DNA from: Rhodeus uyekii
Taxonomy: Eukaryota > Chordata > Actinopteri > Cypriniformes > Acheilognathidae
Assembly: GCA_037043235.1 (NCBI GenBank)
Contig: JAWRVZ010000013.1
Coordinates: 5,145,501 to 5,209,500, forward strand
DNA length: 64,000 nucleotides
Direction of reading: 5' to 3'
Shown one piece after another: positions 42,701-47,382 of this stretch. The notes below the pieces were generated by a model. That model was given only the letters and a program-made list of their open reading frames with translations, was not told where the DNA came from and did no database searches. How positions within the stretch are numbered: the first letter of the stretch is position 1; every line of letters starts with the position of its first letter. Made by a program: the position numbers and the translations under genes.

Positions 42701-43816
42701 GTCAGGAACCAACACGTGTTTAACGATGTTCACTAACTTTTTTTGACATTGCCAAAATATCCGGTAAATTGGGTTTTTCCAGGAAATGATGGTACTCGCT
42801 GAATCTCTGCTTCTCATAAATACTACGGTGTAACGTGCACATTATTTTTGACAGACATCGATATTGAGATATTCAAATTATGTGGAATTGAAATATAATA
42901 GTTATTTATTTCTCAGCCAGTAGATATTGAGTGAAGTGATTGATGCCCGTGAGTGTATTACAATTCATCAATGTTATTGATTTCATAAAAGTTTTATTTA
43001 ACTGATTCTAAGCGTCTTGGAGCCATTGCCACAGTTCTTCTAGATTTAGTCTGTCTTAGTATTTTCATGTAATCGCAGACTGAGTCAATGATGGTGAGAT
43101 CAGATCTCAGTGTGGAGCACCGGCTGTTGTCAGACTCCTTGTGCAAACAAAAATATCACTGGATTATTACAATTAATGGCAAAAGGAATGTTTTAAAATA
43201 TAACCTGAGATGTATTTAAACTGTAAAATGCCCTACTGACACACTAAAGCAAACATTTAAATAACTAGTTTAAACTCTATTTATGAAACTACTGACATGA
43301 TCATAAATATAAATATAGGATATATATATTTTTATACAATTTTATTTATATTTAAGAAAGTGATTTATACTTTTATTTAACAAGGGTGCCTTAAATTGAC
43401 CAAAGGTAACAAAATTTCAAAATTTCCTATTCATCAAAGAATCCTGAAAAAGTATGCATGGTTGAAATTTTTTTTTATTAAGCAGCTGATTGATAAAAAT
43501 GATAAATGTTTTTCTTGAGCACCAATTCGGGATATTAAAATGATTTCTGAAGGATAATGTGAGACTGAATACTGGATTAAAGGCTGCTGAAAATGCAGCT
43601 TTATTTTTGCTATTACAAGAAAAAATTACATTTATATTACAATTTAAATATTAAAACATATATATGACGCTGTTTTAAATTGTAATTATATAAACTTCTT
43701 TCAAAAACATGCTGACTTGATGTTTTTTTTTTTTTTTTTTTTTTTTACAGAACAAAGAGATCGAGGAACTGACCAAAATTTGTGATGAATTGATTGCCAA
43801 GATGGGGAAGAGCTAG
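1..43816 (+). CDS. tacc2: tacc2 gene, 5'-partial, at least 20 coding exons (gene-level entry)
   Basis: Transforming acidic coiled-coil protein 2, a centrosome and spindle protein whose family binds the microtubule polymerase ch-TOG/XMAP215 through the C-terminal TACC coiled coil. The sequence shows, in order: a giant acidic disordered exon, a SDSDGAFETPESTTP block, three SDP-type repeats (SYxFDPxxFDExxDPF), the ATDEEKL and DYEIEYMEKIG blocks, a SYLEPDLAE block, LYSRTG, and a roughly 200-residue coiled coil ending in ICDELIAKMGKS. As I recall the human paralogues, the EIEYMEKIG, SYLEPDLAE and ALRIEAL blocks mark TACC2 rather than TACC1 or TACC3. All exon phases join without a frame break. The gene begins left of the window. 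Introns carry most of the transposon load. Confidence is high for the family and high for the paralogue. Confidence 0.95.
4870..5337 (+). CDS. tacc2: tacc2 exon coding an octapeptide tandem repeat
   Basis: The acceptor TTTGTTTCCAG precedes 4870 and the donor GCAG|GTGAGA follows 5337. The exon is 468 nt, phase 2 on both sides, so it can be skipped in frame. It reads RPFETLSSPQ, a short linker, then sixteen units of an eight-residue repeat (consensus SFPPAPEE) and an acidic tail. Each unit is 24 nt, so array growth or loss never shifts the frame. I know of no counterpart in mammalian TACC2. The repeat predicts an extended, acidic, proline-rich segment. Confidence 0.85.
4931..5314 (+). repeat. 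coding minisatellite, 24-bp unit x 16
   Basis: The unit reads roughly AGTTTCCCCCCTGCACCCGAGG. The central units (about 5029-5150) are nearly identical, while outer units diverge (YFPPALDE, SFHPVPEK, NLPPALEK at the left; TFPPPPEE, SFPPASKE, SYHPVTEQ at the right). This is the pattern expected of an array that turns over in its middle. Several other frames, including antisense ones, are open only because the unit length is a multiple of three. Confidence 0.95.
7391..7417. repeat. (GA)n microsatellite
   Basis: About 27 bases of uninterrupted GA dinucleotides, followed by a G-rich stretch. Confidence 0.95.
7478..7491. promoter_or_regulatory. RFX X-box-like motif
   Basis: GTTACCAAGGCAAC matches the RFX X-box consensus GTNRCC-N2-RGYAAC at every defined position. 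It lies inside a tacc2 intron, not next to a recognised promoter. Binding is not shown. Confidence 0.4.
8395..8877 (-). repeat. interspersed DNA-transposon-like repeat, family E, copy 1
   Basis: Diverged copy of a family present several times in this window. Shared blocks are a 'GTGACACTGAAxACTGG'-type core and an end reading like CAAACTTTTGAACNGTAGTGT. Here the end is degraded to CCTAAATCTTTAATGGTAGTGT. Boundaries are approximate. Confidence 0.6.
8950..9165. repeat. AT-only low-complexity tract
   Basis: More than 200 bases built almost solely of A and T, with recurring ATAAATAAT/ATTATTTAT blocks that are mutually complementary and could fold. Confidence 0.85.
9338..9610 (+). CDS. tacc2: tacc2 proline-rich exon
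   Basis: Acceptor TTGTTCAG before 9338 and donor AGCAAG|GTAGGA after 9610. It is 273 nt and phase 2 on both sides, so it is frame-neutral. It reads RSPLIKAVERSEPVPSPSS followed by runs of Pro such as PTPPPTPPDRAPLEP, ending QLQHSEPSAR. A proline-rich SH3-type ligand region is possible but not demonstrated. Together with 4870-5337 it forms a pair of symmetric exons that could both be left out when the giant exon joins 22889. Confidence 0.8.
11404..11453 (+). CDS. tacc2: candidate alternative tacc2 exon (doubtful)
   Basis: A good acceptor (GAGATTTCTTTCAG) accepts the phase-2 end of the previous exon and reads RSPPPSSNNKTDVLRRQG before a TGA at 11456. If a weak donor (G|GTTGAT) at 11454 is used, it ends in phase 1 and could join 23669 in frame, replacing exon 22889-22995. 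Otherwise it would be a terminal or poison exon. It could also be a chance open stretch. Confidence 0.3.
12300..12957. mobile_element. unclassified interspersed element, family F, copy 1
   Basis: Roughly 650 bp, distinct from the surrounding AT-rich intron in its CA/CG-rich composition. It begins near CTGTCGGGTGTGGGG and ends near GAACCCTGACAG, giving short imperfect inverted ends. Internal blocks (TTCTTTATTTAATA, CAGGGAGAATAAATACA) recur in diverged form at about 38775-39058 and 56935-57180. No coding capacity seen. Superfamily not determined. Confidence 0.5.
14437..14999 (+). promoter_or_regulatory. tacc2: candidate alternative tacc2 promoter and first exon
   Basis: A GC- and purine-richer block in an AT-rich intron, with a GA microsatellite at its start, ends at a canonical donor GAGCAT|GTGAGTAAG (15000). 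The last ATG (14957) would give MDSPPVPLRSIPRA and end in phase 1, which fits 23669 but not 22889. An untranslated first exon is equally possible. No protein similarity supports it. Confidence 0.3.
15607..16022 (+). repeat. family D repeat (GGATAGTTCACCC type), diverged
   Basis: Left end reads AAAGGAATAATGAACTCC and right end AACACGAGGATGAGTAAATGATG, matching the two ends of the same palindromic teleost element seen better at 18241-18474. The middle is diverged. Confidence 0.5.
17308..17460 (+). repeat. family E repeat fragment
   Basis: Begins ACACTACAGTCAAGTGTTTCC and contains TTATTTGATCAAAAATACTG, the blocks shared with copies at 32585-33050 and 30615-31020. Confidence 0.55.
18241..18474. 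repeat. family D repeat (GGATAGTTCACCC type), palindromic copy
   Basis: Begins AAAGGGATAATTCTGTCA and ends GGTGAACTGTCCCCTT. The two halves are inverted repeats of one another (TTTACTCACCCTCAAATTT against GAGGGTGAGTAAATGATG), so the copy can fold back. This is a common cyprinid DNA-transposon-derived element by recollection. Confidence 0.75.
19781..19794. promoter_or_regulatory. RFX X-box-like motif
   Basis: GTCACCATGGCAAC matches GTNRCC-N2-RGYAAC fully. It sits in a locally GC-richer, repeat-free piece of intron upstream of the internal first exon at 21995. Confidence 0.4.
21739..21776. repeat. (GA)n microsatellite
   Basis: About 38 bases of GA dinucleotides, roughly 220 bases upstream of the internal tacc2 start codon, so probably in its promoter or 5' leader. 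Confidence 0.95.
21995..22164 (+). CDS. tacc2: tacc2 alternative first coding exon (TACC1-like N-terminus)
   Basis: The ATG at 21995 has G at -3 and G at +4. It opens MAVSAWQALSPLQWARWGW and continues with LLGGTSGEDEADP. This closely resembles the start of human TACC1 as I recall it (MAFSPWQILSPVQWAKW..., then GGAAGEDEA), which fixes the start and shows the exon is an ancient family feature. It ends at CAGAG|GTGAGC in phase 2, exactly the phase needed to join 22889. The open frame continues upstream to 21734 through a GA repeat, but homology favours 21995. It implies an internal promoter that makes a short isoform lacking the giant acidic exon and the octapeptide repeat. Confidence 0.85.
22889..22995 (+). 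CDS. tacc2: tacc2 exon with SDSDGAFETPESTTP block
   Basis: Acceptor CTCTTCTGTAG, donor CACACAG|GTACAT. 107 nt, phase 2 in and phase 1 out. It encodes RSSDSDGAFETPESTTPVKS, a Ser/Asp-rich block shared by TACC1 and TACC2 (family knowledge), then SPTDPACTNLSPEHT. All transcripts starting at either first exon can join here. Confidence 0.9.
23669..25094 (+). CDS. tacc2: tacc2 SDP-repeat exon
   Basis: 1,426 nt between CTTCACAG and C|GTAAGT; phase 1 in, phase 2 out. It starts with SIVFDEDKPIAASGAYN, a block known in TACC2, then a basic Ser/Pro-rich stretch (RRVKKPRPGSLKKK). Three full SDP-type repeats follow: SYKWDPDNFENIDPF, SYNFDPNKWDDPNFNPF and SYSFDPNSFDESIDPF. Between them lies RLEFDYSEDSG and the basic MPIRKPKLGIKKAP. 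SDP repeats in TACC proteins bind chromatin factors such as GAS41 (family knowledge). The exon ends in an Asn/Asp-rich run and a lysine cluster that could serve as a nuclear localisation signal. Confidence 0.95.
25287..25322 (+). CDS. tacc2: tacc2 36-nt cassette exon
   Basis: Flanked by ATGTATCACAG and TT|GTAAGT. It is exactly 36 nt and phase 2 on both sides, so it inserts 12 residues (KSSNVSSLCCFL) between PLKS and STFRVKKSPKR. Some human TACC2 isoforms carry a 12-residue insert at this same place (MVEDVMSVCSLF, from memory), with a similar hydrophobic VxSxCxxF pattern. That positional match is the main support. Confidence 0.7.
25323..27128 (+). other. tacc2: tacc2 intron, no feature seen
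   Basis: AT-rich intron of 1.8 kb. No exon, repeat or RNA gene recognised. Confidence 0.5.
27129..27189 (+). CDS. tacc2: tacc2 exon (STFRVKKSPKR)
   Basis: Acceptor TTCTTAAACAG, donor CACAA|GTAAGT; phase 2 in, phase 0 out. Encodes STFRVKKSPKRTQITEPSAQ, matching the DTFRVKKSPKRSP block of mammalian TACC2. Basic, possible nuclear localisation or CDK/MAPK-type SP site. Confidence 0.9.
27360..27555 (+). CDS. tacc2: tacc2 exon (ATDEEKL block)
   Basis: Acceptor TTCACCTGCAG, donor GATG|GTGAGA; phase 0 in, phase 1 out. It contains HATDEEKLASSTNQKWT and DPQDFPQPTDFTAFVAE, both recognised TACC2 blocks (TACC1 also has ATDEEKLAS). Confidence 0.92.
28282..28331 (+). CDS. tacc2: tacc2 exon (DYEIEYMEKIG)
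   Basis: 50 nt between CCTCTCTGCAG and CCT|GTGAGT; phase 1 in, phase 0 out. Encodes VTDYEIEYMEKIGTSTP, a TACC2-specific block that separates it from TACC1. Confidence 0.92.
28464..28573 (+). CDS. tacc2: tacc2 exon (Ser/Pro-rich)
   Basis: Acceptor TATTTATTTACAG, donor ACTGG|GTAAAC; phase 0 in, phase 2 out. Encodes AKKPSLYLKLDSVTDSPKK and SEPNSPCTG, corresponding to the KKQALYLMFDTSQESPVK region of human TACC2. Contains two SP sites. Confidence 0.9.
28798..29066. mobile_element. hAT-type MITE
   Basis: A 269-bp non-coding insertion inside a tacc2 intron. Ends are inverted: CAGTGCTTTTCAACC at the left and GGTTGAAAAACACAG at the right. It is flanked by a perfect 8-bp direct repeat GATTAGGA (28790-28797 and 29067-29074), the target-site size typical of hAT elements. 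Confidence 0.85.
29534..29684 (+). CDS. tacc2: tacc2 exon (SFEEMEAQ)
   Basis: Acceptor CACACTTTACAG, donor GAGTG|GTAAGT; phase 2 in, phase 0 out. Reads SFEEMEAQISQGKSPVLPPR and then a Ser/Arg/Glu-rich stretch. Matches the SSFEETEALV region of human TACC2; the rest is poorly conserved. Confidence 0.88.
30206..30340 (+). CDS. tacc2: tacc2 exon (SYLEPDLAE)
   Basis: 135 nt, phase 0 on both sides, between CCAACACAG and CTCCAG|GTGTGT. Encodes LPLLDRLSDSPAPLSYLEPD then LAETNPTAFAQKLQ, a close match to the human LDYLEPDLAEKNPPLFAQKL block. Confidence 0.92.
30615..31020 (+). repeat. family E repeat copy
   Basis: Shares TTGATAAAAGTGACAGTAAAG, CAGCACAACTGTTTTCAATAT and AATAAATGCTGCTTGGTGAGC-type blocks with the copy at 32585-33050, in the same orientation. 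It is flanked by family D ends (GGAATAGTTCAACC near 30541 and GGATGAACTATCC near 31136), which suggests it inserted into an older family D copy. Confidence 0.65.
31376..31468 (+). CDS. tacc2: tacc2 exon (ALRIEAL)
   Basis: 93 nt, phase 0 on both sides; acceptor GTGGCCCAG, donor CTCAG|GTACTG. Encodes EELVLAALRIEALQVAKSIS and more, aligning with EELEFAIMRIEALKLARQIA of longer human TACC2 isoforms. A possible internal donor at CTACAG|GTAGCC (31417) would shorten it to 42 nt and also keep the frame. Confidence 0.88.
31505..31548. repeat. (GT)n microsatellite
   Basis: Two GT runs separated by GCAAGCATGC. Confidence 0.9.
32218..32277 (+). CDS. tacc2: tacc2 candidate cassette exon (basic)
   Basis: 60 nt, phase 0 on both sides; acceptor GCACACTTCACAG, donor GCTAAA|GTAAGA. 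Reads SRLKKPSPRRWNLNGSHMAK, strongly basic. I recall no human counterpart, so it may be a fish-specific or lineage-restricted cassette. Supported by splice sites, openness and phase only. Confidence 0.6.
32585..33050 (+). repeat. family E repeat, near-complete copy
   Basis: Left end near CAGTACACTACTTTTATTC, right end CAAACTTTTGAACTGTAGTG: short inverted termini. Contains the diagnostic GTCATGTGACACTGAA core. Non-coding. Confidence 0.75.
33326..33391 (+). CDS. tacc2: tacc2 candidate cassette exon
   Basis: 66 nt, phase 0 on both sides; acceptor TTATTTTTGTAG, donor CCACAG|GTATAG. Reads KAAGKSTQTDSKLCHRTSRI then PQ. No counterpart remembered in mammals. It is frame-neutral, so transcripts with or without it stay open. 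Confidence 0.6.
33392..34998 (+). other. tacc2: tacc2 intron, no feature seen
   Basis: 1.6 kb AT-rich intron. No repeat family, exon or RNA recognised. Confidence 0.5.
34999..35130 (+). CDS. tacc2: tacc2 exon (SSLYSRTG)
   Basis: 132 nt, phase 0 on both sides; acceptor CCTTGGCATCAG, donor GAAGAG|GTATCT. Encodes SGVSKSSLYSRTGYIEGESP and DLDHSLGIAREE, matching SISKTALYSRIG and DLDSALQIARAE in human TACC2. Leads directly into the TACC domain. Confidence 0.93.
35709..36874 (-). mobile_element. Tc1/mariner-type transposon with broken transposase
   Basis: About 1.17 kb in a tacc2 intron. Both ends carry the inverted sequence CACCTAAAGGATTATTAGGA, next to TA-rich flanks that fit a TA target. The minus strand encodes a Tc1-type transposase in pieces: an N-terminal helix-turn-helix part (about 36800-36498), a middle part with GGGGVMVWGMSSWDTLGP (36247-35969), and a C-terminal part with SPDLNPIEHLWDVVERKLR (35967-35770). 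Frame breaks separate the pieces, so it is inactive. SPDLNPIE plus the GG-VMVWG block identifies the superfamily. Confidence 0.92.
35770..36800 (-). pseudogene. Tc1-like transposase pseudogene
   Basis: Three open segments in different frames on the minus strand cover a single transposase. The DNA-binding segment reads GKKGELSNFERGMVVVARR; the catalytic DDE domain is split by frameshifts. The family's cut-and-paste activity is lost in this copy. Confidence 0.85.
36875..36898. repeat. (TA)n microsatellite
   Basis: Short TA run directly abutting the right end of the Tc1-type element, consistent with insertion into TA-rich DNA. Confidence 0.9.
37053..37129 (+). CDS. tacc2: tacc2 exon, start of TACC coiled coil
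   Basis: Acceptor TTCTTATTTCAG, donor ATGAG|GTGGGT; phase 0 in, phase 2 out. Encodes VVLKEKEAMEWKKKYEESRR then EVEEM, the start of the conserved C-terminal TACC domain (EWKDKYEESRREVMEM in human TACC2). Confidence 0.95.
38693..39163 (+). repeat. family E repeat, split by a later insertion
   Basis: Left piece contains GGGGTCAGTAAAA and TTTGATCAAAAGTATAATGAA; right piece contains ACTGTCACTTTTGACCAATTT and CAAACTTTTAGTGTAC. The two pieces bracket about 280 bp of unrelated DNA. Confidence 0.6.
38775..39058. mobile_element. family F element, copy 2
   Basis: Insert between the two family E pieces. Begins near TTGTCATGGTTAGGC and ends near GGTTCTGTGACAA, with short inverted ends. Shares AACAGGGAGAACTAAATACA with about 12500 and about 57120. 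Non-coding. Confidence 0.5.
39361..39404 (+). CDS. tacc2: tacc2 exon (RIVMEYEKTIAEMI)
   Basis: 44 nt between ATTCTTCACAG and GATCG|GTGAGT; phase 2 in, phase 1 out. Encodes RRIVMEYEKTIAEMI, matching KIVAEYEKTIAQMI of TACC1 and TACC2. Confidence 0.95.
39598..39630 (+). CDS. tacc2: candidate 33-nt tacc2 microexon
   Basis: Strong acceptor (TTTCTCATTTAATTTGCAG) and fair donor (ACTG|GTCAGT). 33 nt, phase 1 on both sides, inserting EKSFVPPDPNT between AEMI and EGEQ in the coiled coil. The two prolines would interrupt the helix. No transcript evidence available here. Confidence 0.5.
40156..40164 (+). CDS. tacc2: candidate 9-nt tacc2 microexon
   Basis: CACTCAG|GCATGCCTG|GTAAGT. Nine bases, phase 1 on both sides, adding three residues (GMP). 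The donor is consensus; the polypyrimidine tract lies somewhat upstream. Could be a chance arrangement. Confidence 0.4.
40430..40690 (-). repeat. family E repeat fragment
   Basis: Shares TGCTGCTTAACATTTTTGT, AACATGATACATTTTTTCAA and CACCCTAAACTTTTAAATGG with the copy at about 8640-8877, same orientation. Confidence 0.6.
40829..41058. repeat. family D repeat copy
   Basis: Begins AGGGATAGTCCACCCAAAAA and ends TTGGTGAACTATTCCTTT, with the TTCTTTCTTCTGTTGAGC block inside. Inverted ends as in the other copies. Confidence 0.75.
41139..41179. repeat. (GT)n microsatellite
   Basis: GT run just upstream of the 9-nt microexon candidate at 41198. Confidence 0.9.
41198..41206 (+). CDS. tacc2: candidate 9-nt tacc2 microexon
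   Basis: GCATGCATCACAG|AGATGCAGG|GTAAAA. Nine bases, phase 1 on both sides, adding three residues (EMQ). The upstream tract contains TGC motifs close to the acceptor, the type of site bound by the neural splicing factor SRRM4 (established knowledge); its use here is inference. Confidence 0.45.
41387..41547 (+). CDS. tacc2: tacc2 exon, TACC domain
   Basis: Acceptor GTATGTCTCAG, donor CGTAAA|GTAAGT; phase 1 in, phase 0 out. Contains QALADLNSVEKSLADLFRRY followed by EKMKDVLEGFRK, almost identical to human TACC2. Heptad-type coiled coil. Confidence 0.97.
41795..41901 (+). CDS. tacc2: tacc2 exon, TACC domain
   Basis: Acceptor TTAACCATCAG, donor GATAA|GTAAGT... with the split placed after GATAA's final A; phase 0 in, phase 2 out. 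Encodes NEDVLKKCAQEYLSRVRKEE and QRYQALKIHAEEKLD, core of the domain. Confidence 0.97.
42050..42170 (+). CDS. tacc2: tacc2 exon, TACC domain
   Basis: Acceptor GGCACCCGCAG, donor CAAAAG|GTTTGC; phase 2 in, phase 0 out. Encodes ANSEIAQVRAKAKQEQAAHQ and ASLRKEQMKVDSLERTLEQK. Confidence 0.97.
42171..43750 (+). other. tacc2: tacc2 last intron
   Basis: AT-rich intron. Holds a family E copy (about 43330-43690) and ends with a poly-T tract of more than 20 bases before the last acceptor. No other feature. Confidence 0.5.
43330..43690 (+). repeat. family E repeat copy
   Basis: Shares AAAGAATCCTGAAAAAGTAT, TTCTTGAGCACCAATTCGGG and TGATTTCTGAAGGATAATGT with other copies in the same orientation. Confidence 0.65.
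43751..43816 (+). CDS. tacc2: tacc2 last coding exon
   Basis: Acceptor is a long T tract plus ACAG. Encodes NKEIEELTKICDELIAKMGK and a final S, then TAG at 43814. The C-terminus is the conserved TACC2 end. Confidence 0.98.
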   Translation, partial: NKEIEELTKICDELIAKMGKS

Positions 43817-44141
43817 CCGTCCATTCGATAGAGTTCTGTCCAAACCTCAAAGAGACACAAGAACAATGACTGGACAACAGTGTAAAGACAGAGGAGCAAG
43901 ATTAAAGGGTTCGGCATTGTTTTTCCTCTTTTTAATGAACAGAACAATGAACCAACCAAACAAAAGAATCTCACACTACTGACATCTTCACGTAAAGTGT
44001 CCCTATGGCTGGGAGGACACAATAGATTCTGGCTGTAATTATTTTATCTTCATTTTGATGTTTTAATGTACACCAACTTACCTATGTTGAGGGTCTTGTG
44101 AAAGTACACCCCATAGTAGAGACTTTTTTGAGTCTTTATAG

Positions 44142-44195
<54 letters not shown>
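44142..44195. repeat. (CT)n(CA)n microsatellite
   Basis: A CT run passing directly into a CA run, within the tacc2 3' UTR. Confidence 0.95.
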
Positions 44196-44197
<2 letters not shown>

Positions 44198-44720
44198 TAC
44201 AGAGAGTATGTGTCTATAGTGAGTCTGAAGTTATGAGTGTCGATGCCATGACAACCGCTGATGGAGTCGACTGTTAAACTGATTCTTGTTGTACCCTCTT
44301 CTTAACTTGAAAACAGAAATGACCAGAGAGAATATATATAATATAAAACAGATGAATTAATCATTCAGTTGTCACAAAGTGGTATTCATGATCATGAATA
44401 AAAAAATGCATGTTCTAGGCCTTGACGGTTTGTAAATATGAAAATGACTTGAATATAGTAAAGGAACATGGCTGCAGATTTTGATCTGCTTCCTTGTGTA
44501 TCTTTGTAGATACTTGTTGTTCATTTGTTTTGTTGTCTTCTAGCAACACTGATGTTTGATTTTATTTTTGGGTTTTATTTTGATATATAAAAGAACCCAC
44601 TTGTTACTGTCAGTGGTTCTGAACTAATTTAATCTGAATGATTTTGTCTCAGTCCTGCTATAGCTGATGTTTCACACAGCAGAAGCTCTGTCGTTTATAC
44701 AGGACATGCTTACAAAGTGC

Positions 44721-44726
44721 AATAAA
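44721..44726 (+). terminator. polyadenylation signal, tacc2
   Basis: AATAAA followed within 30 bases by T- and GT-containing sequence; about 900 bases after the stop codon. Confidence 0.7.
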
Positions 44727-44828
44727 AGATGGCAATACATCTCTTCTGTTCATCTGACCCAAATTGCATAGACACAAAGTCAATACACAAAATGTAAAGG
44801 CATGTTGTATGCAATAATAATTATATTG

Positions 44829-44860
44829 ACATTTATTTATTTAGCAGACGTTTTTAGCCT
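44829..44860 (+). repeat. fragment of a teleost SINE-type 3' tail
   Basis: TTTATTTAGCAGACGTTTTT resembles the conserved tail (TTTAGCAGACGCTTTTATCC, from memory) shared by fish SINEs. Only the tail is present. Confidence 0.45.
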
Positions 44861-45845
44861 CCCACTAGGACATATTAAGAAAACAATAATGTTGTTAATT
44901 AACAAACAATAAATCTTGCTGACATGATCCTAGATATGTGCATAAAAAGATGGCAGATGGGTCTTAAAATCACATGAGACGCGCTATATTACTGGCAATT
45001 ACATATTGGCACAGAACCAGACTGTCTGAGTCAGGAAAAATAAATAGTATAAGTGGAATTTATAAAAAAAAAAAAATCTAGGAAGAAGAAAGGATAAACC
45101 AACAATGGAAATGTTAATGGAACATGAAAAGAAACTGATGCTTAATGTTATATGTGGCGTAACATGATTGTGTGTGTGTGTGTTTATTACATGATAAAAC
45201 TATATATACAATGCATAATAATATATACAATTACATAATACAATTATTATATATTCATAGATATAGAGAAACACAAAATGATATATTACATTTACAAAAT
45301 GCAATTATTTTTGTAATAAAATAAAATATAAAATAAGTAATACAAAATAGGAAGTAGTTGTATGAAGAACAACTAAGAAAAATGGTAGAAGTTACAAAAT
45401 TAGAAGGTTAAATAATCTTTTTTGGTTACCCTTACCACATATTCACATATTCAAATAGCCTTTGCATCAACAGTTTGATTGGCTGTGATCACTGTTCGGC
45501 TGTGTCACAAAGGGAAGTGATGTGAGTTTGTTCACTGATAAACTAGTACTCTACATAGAGGCATTAGCTGAATGAAATCTGGAGGGAGTATCAGACCCCT
45601 GGTTCGCATGCAATGCTGTATGGGTGGAGCACAGTAACCGATCCCTCATCTCTGATTAGTCAAGATGGTGGGGATCCATTCCGATCTTAAGACCGAAGCA
45701 CAGGCCTCAGTGGACAGGCTAATCTGTGTGTCCTCACTGCTGTTGGGTATTAGCTCTCCAAAAGCAGGGCTTAAGCTCAGGGGTTTTAAGAGCAAACAAC
45801 CTGCTTTTCATCGTGCTAACCTGACAGCCATAGACCACCAGCGAC

Positions 45846-45906
45846 ATGAGAGCGGTCCATTTCTCCCTGCTGCTCGGCCTAGGCCTCATCCTCCTCGCTG
45901 CTCACA
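45846..45906 (+). CDS. Ly6-type gene, exon 1 (signal peptide)
   Basis: ATG at 45846 with A-rich context, 20 codons of hydrophobic signal peptide, donor CACA|GTGAGT. The upstream sequence has no clear TATA box. Confidence 0.9.
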
Positions 45907-46813
45907 GTGAGTACTATTTCTCTGTTGCTGGTTTTTCTACTTTTAAAGAGTTTTTGCTCTTCTCATCTCAGTTGCTATATGTGTGCCAACCTCACTTACT
46001 GTACAAGTCCTGATTAGCTTTTCAGTCTAGACTTCTCTCACAAGGCTTTTCTCTGTTATCATCATTTTTAATGATTCTCCAATTTCCTCCTTTTGAAGTG
46101 TCTCTTTGCCTTGAGAATATCTTGTTCGCCTTGAGGAAGGTGTTAAAGGACTAACAGAAAATAATTGGAGCAAATCAATCCCTTAAACAGATTGAGGGCT
46201 AAAAAGAGTTTAAGTCTGGTGGCATAAGTTTTCTTAGATTGCTGAACCAAAAAGAGTGAATATATATCACTTCACCATTTGGTACTGTCCAAAACAGCAG
46301 AGCATTCAATAATAATAATGTAAAACACAATTCAGCAGTGAAACATTATATGCAACTTCTGTGAACGTTTGAAACCCAAATGCTAATTGAATATAGTAAA
46401 AGCTGTTTTTAAAAAAGGAAACTATGATTCCTTTCATAACAAAAATCATCTCCCAAAAAACAAAATTATTTTATTGGAATCCAAAACTATCCAGATATAT
46501 TTGAGAAATTACATCTGAAATCTTCCCAACATACTGCAAGTATAATTCTGCTGTAATGCAAAACTGACTGAATATATCTGACAGCTGAGGTGAAACATAC
46601 AGTAACTGTTGATTGCTTGTTCTTTCTTGTTAAGGATGTTGTATGCAGATAATACTTTATTCTTAACTGCTAGTAGTAGATTTTCGGCGCAAGGCAAGTT
46701 TATTTATATAGCACATTTCATTCACAATGGTTGTTCAAAGTGCTTTACATATGAGGAATGAAAATAATCAAAATAAATAAAATCATCAATATAGGTGAGA
46801 ATAAAAAAACAAA

Positions 46814-46885
<72 letters not shown>

Positions 46886-47343
46886 TTTGTTCTTTTTATC
46901 CTTACCTATATATTGATTAATTTATTTATTTTAATTCATCCTATATAACGCACTTTGAATTATCATTGTGTATGAAATGTGCTATATATAGAGAATAAAT
47001 GAATATGTTGAGAATAAAAAGGAAGATGCAAACATAAAATATCCTGGGACATCCCCATGATTTTTGTTCTCTGTGGCATTTTCGCCGCACACTTATAATG
47101 TAGGCAATTTAAGAAGACAACAGCATTAGTTCAGTGATTTGTCTCAAATGTTCATTAGTGTGTGTATGTACTTTTTAGAGGACAGTGAATATCCTTAGTA
47201 CTTACGTGCGTCACAACATGGATGAGTGCAGGTACTCGATTGAACAGGGTGTTTTGTACATTTCTTAAATAAATGTTGCTCCAGAACATTCTGAAAATGT
47301 AAAAAACATTCTGAAAATTCTGAACATTCTGAAAATAACATTA

Positions 47344-47382
<39 letters not shown>

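Larger units (their letters stand above)
43817..44744 (+). other. tacc2: tacc2 3' UTR
   Basis: Follows the stop codon and runs to about 20 bases past the AATAAA at 44721. Contains a CT/CA microsatellite and AT-rich sequence. End position is inferred. Confidence 0.7.
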
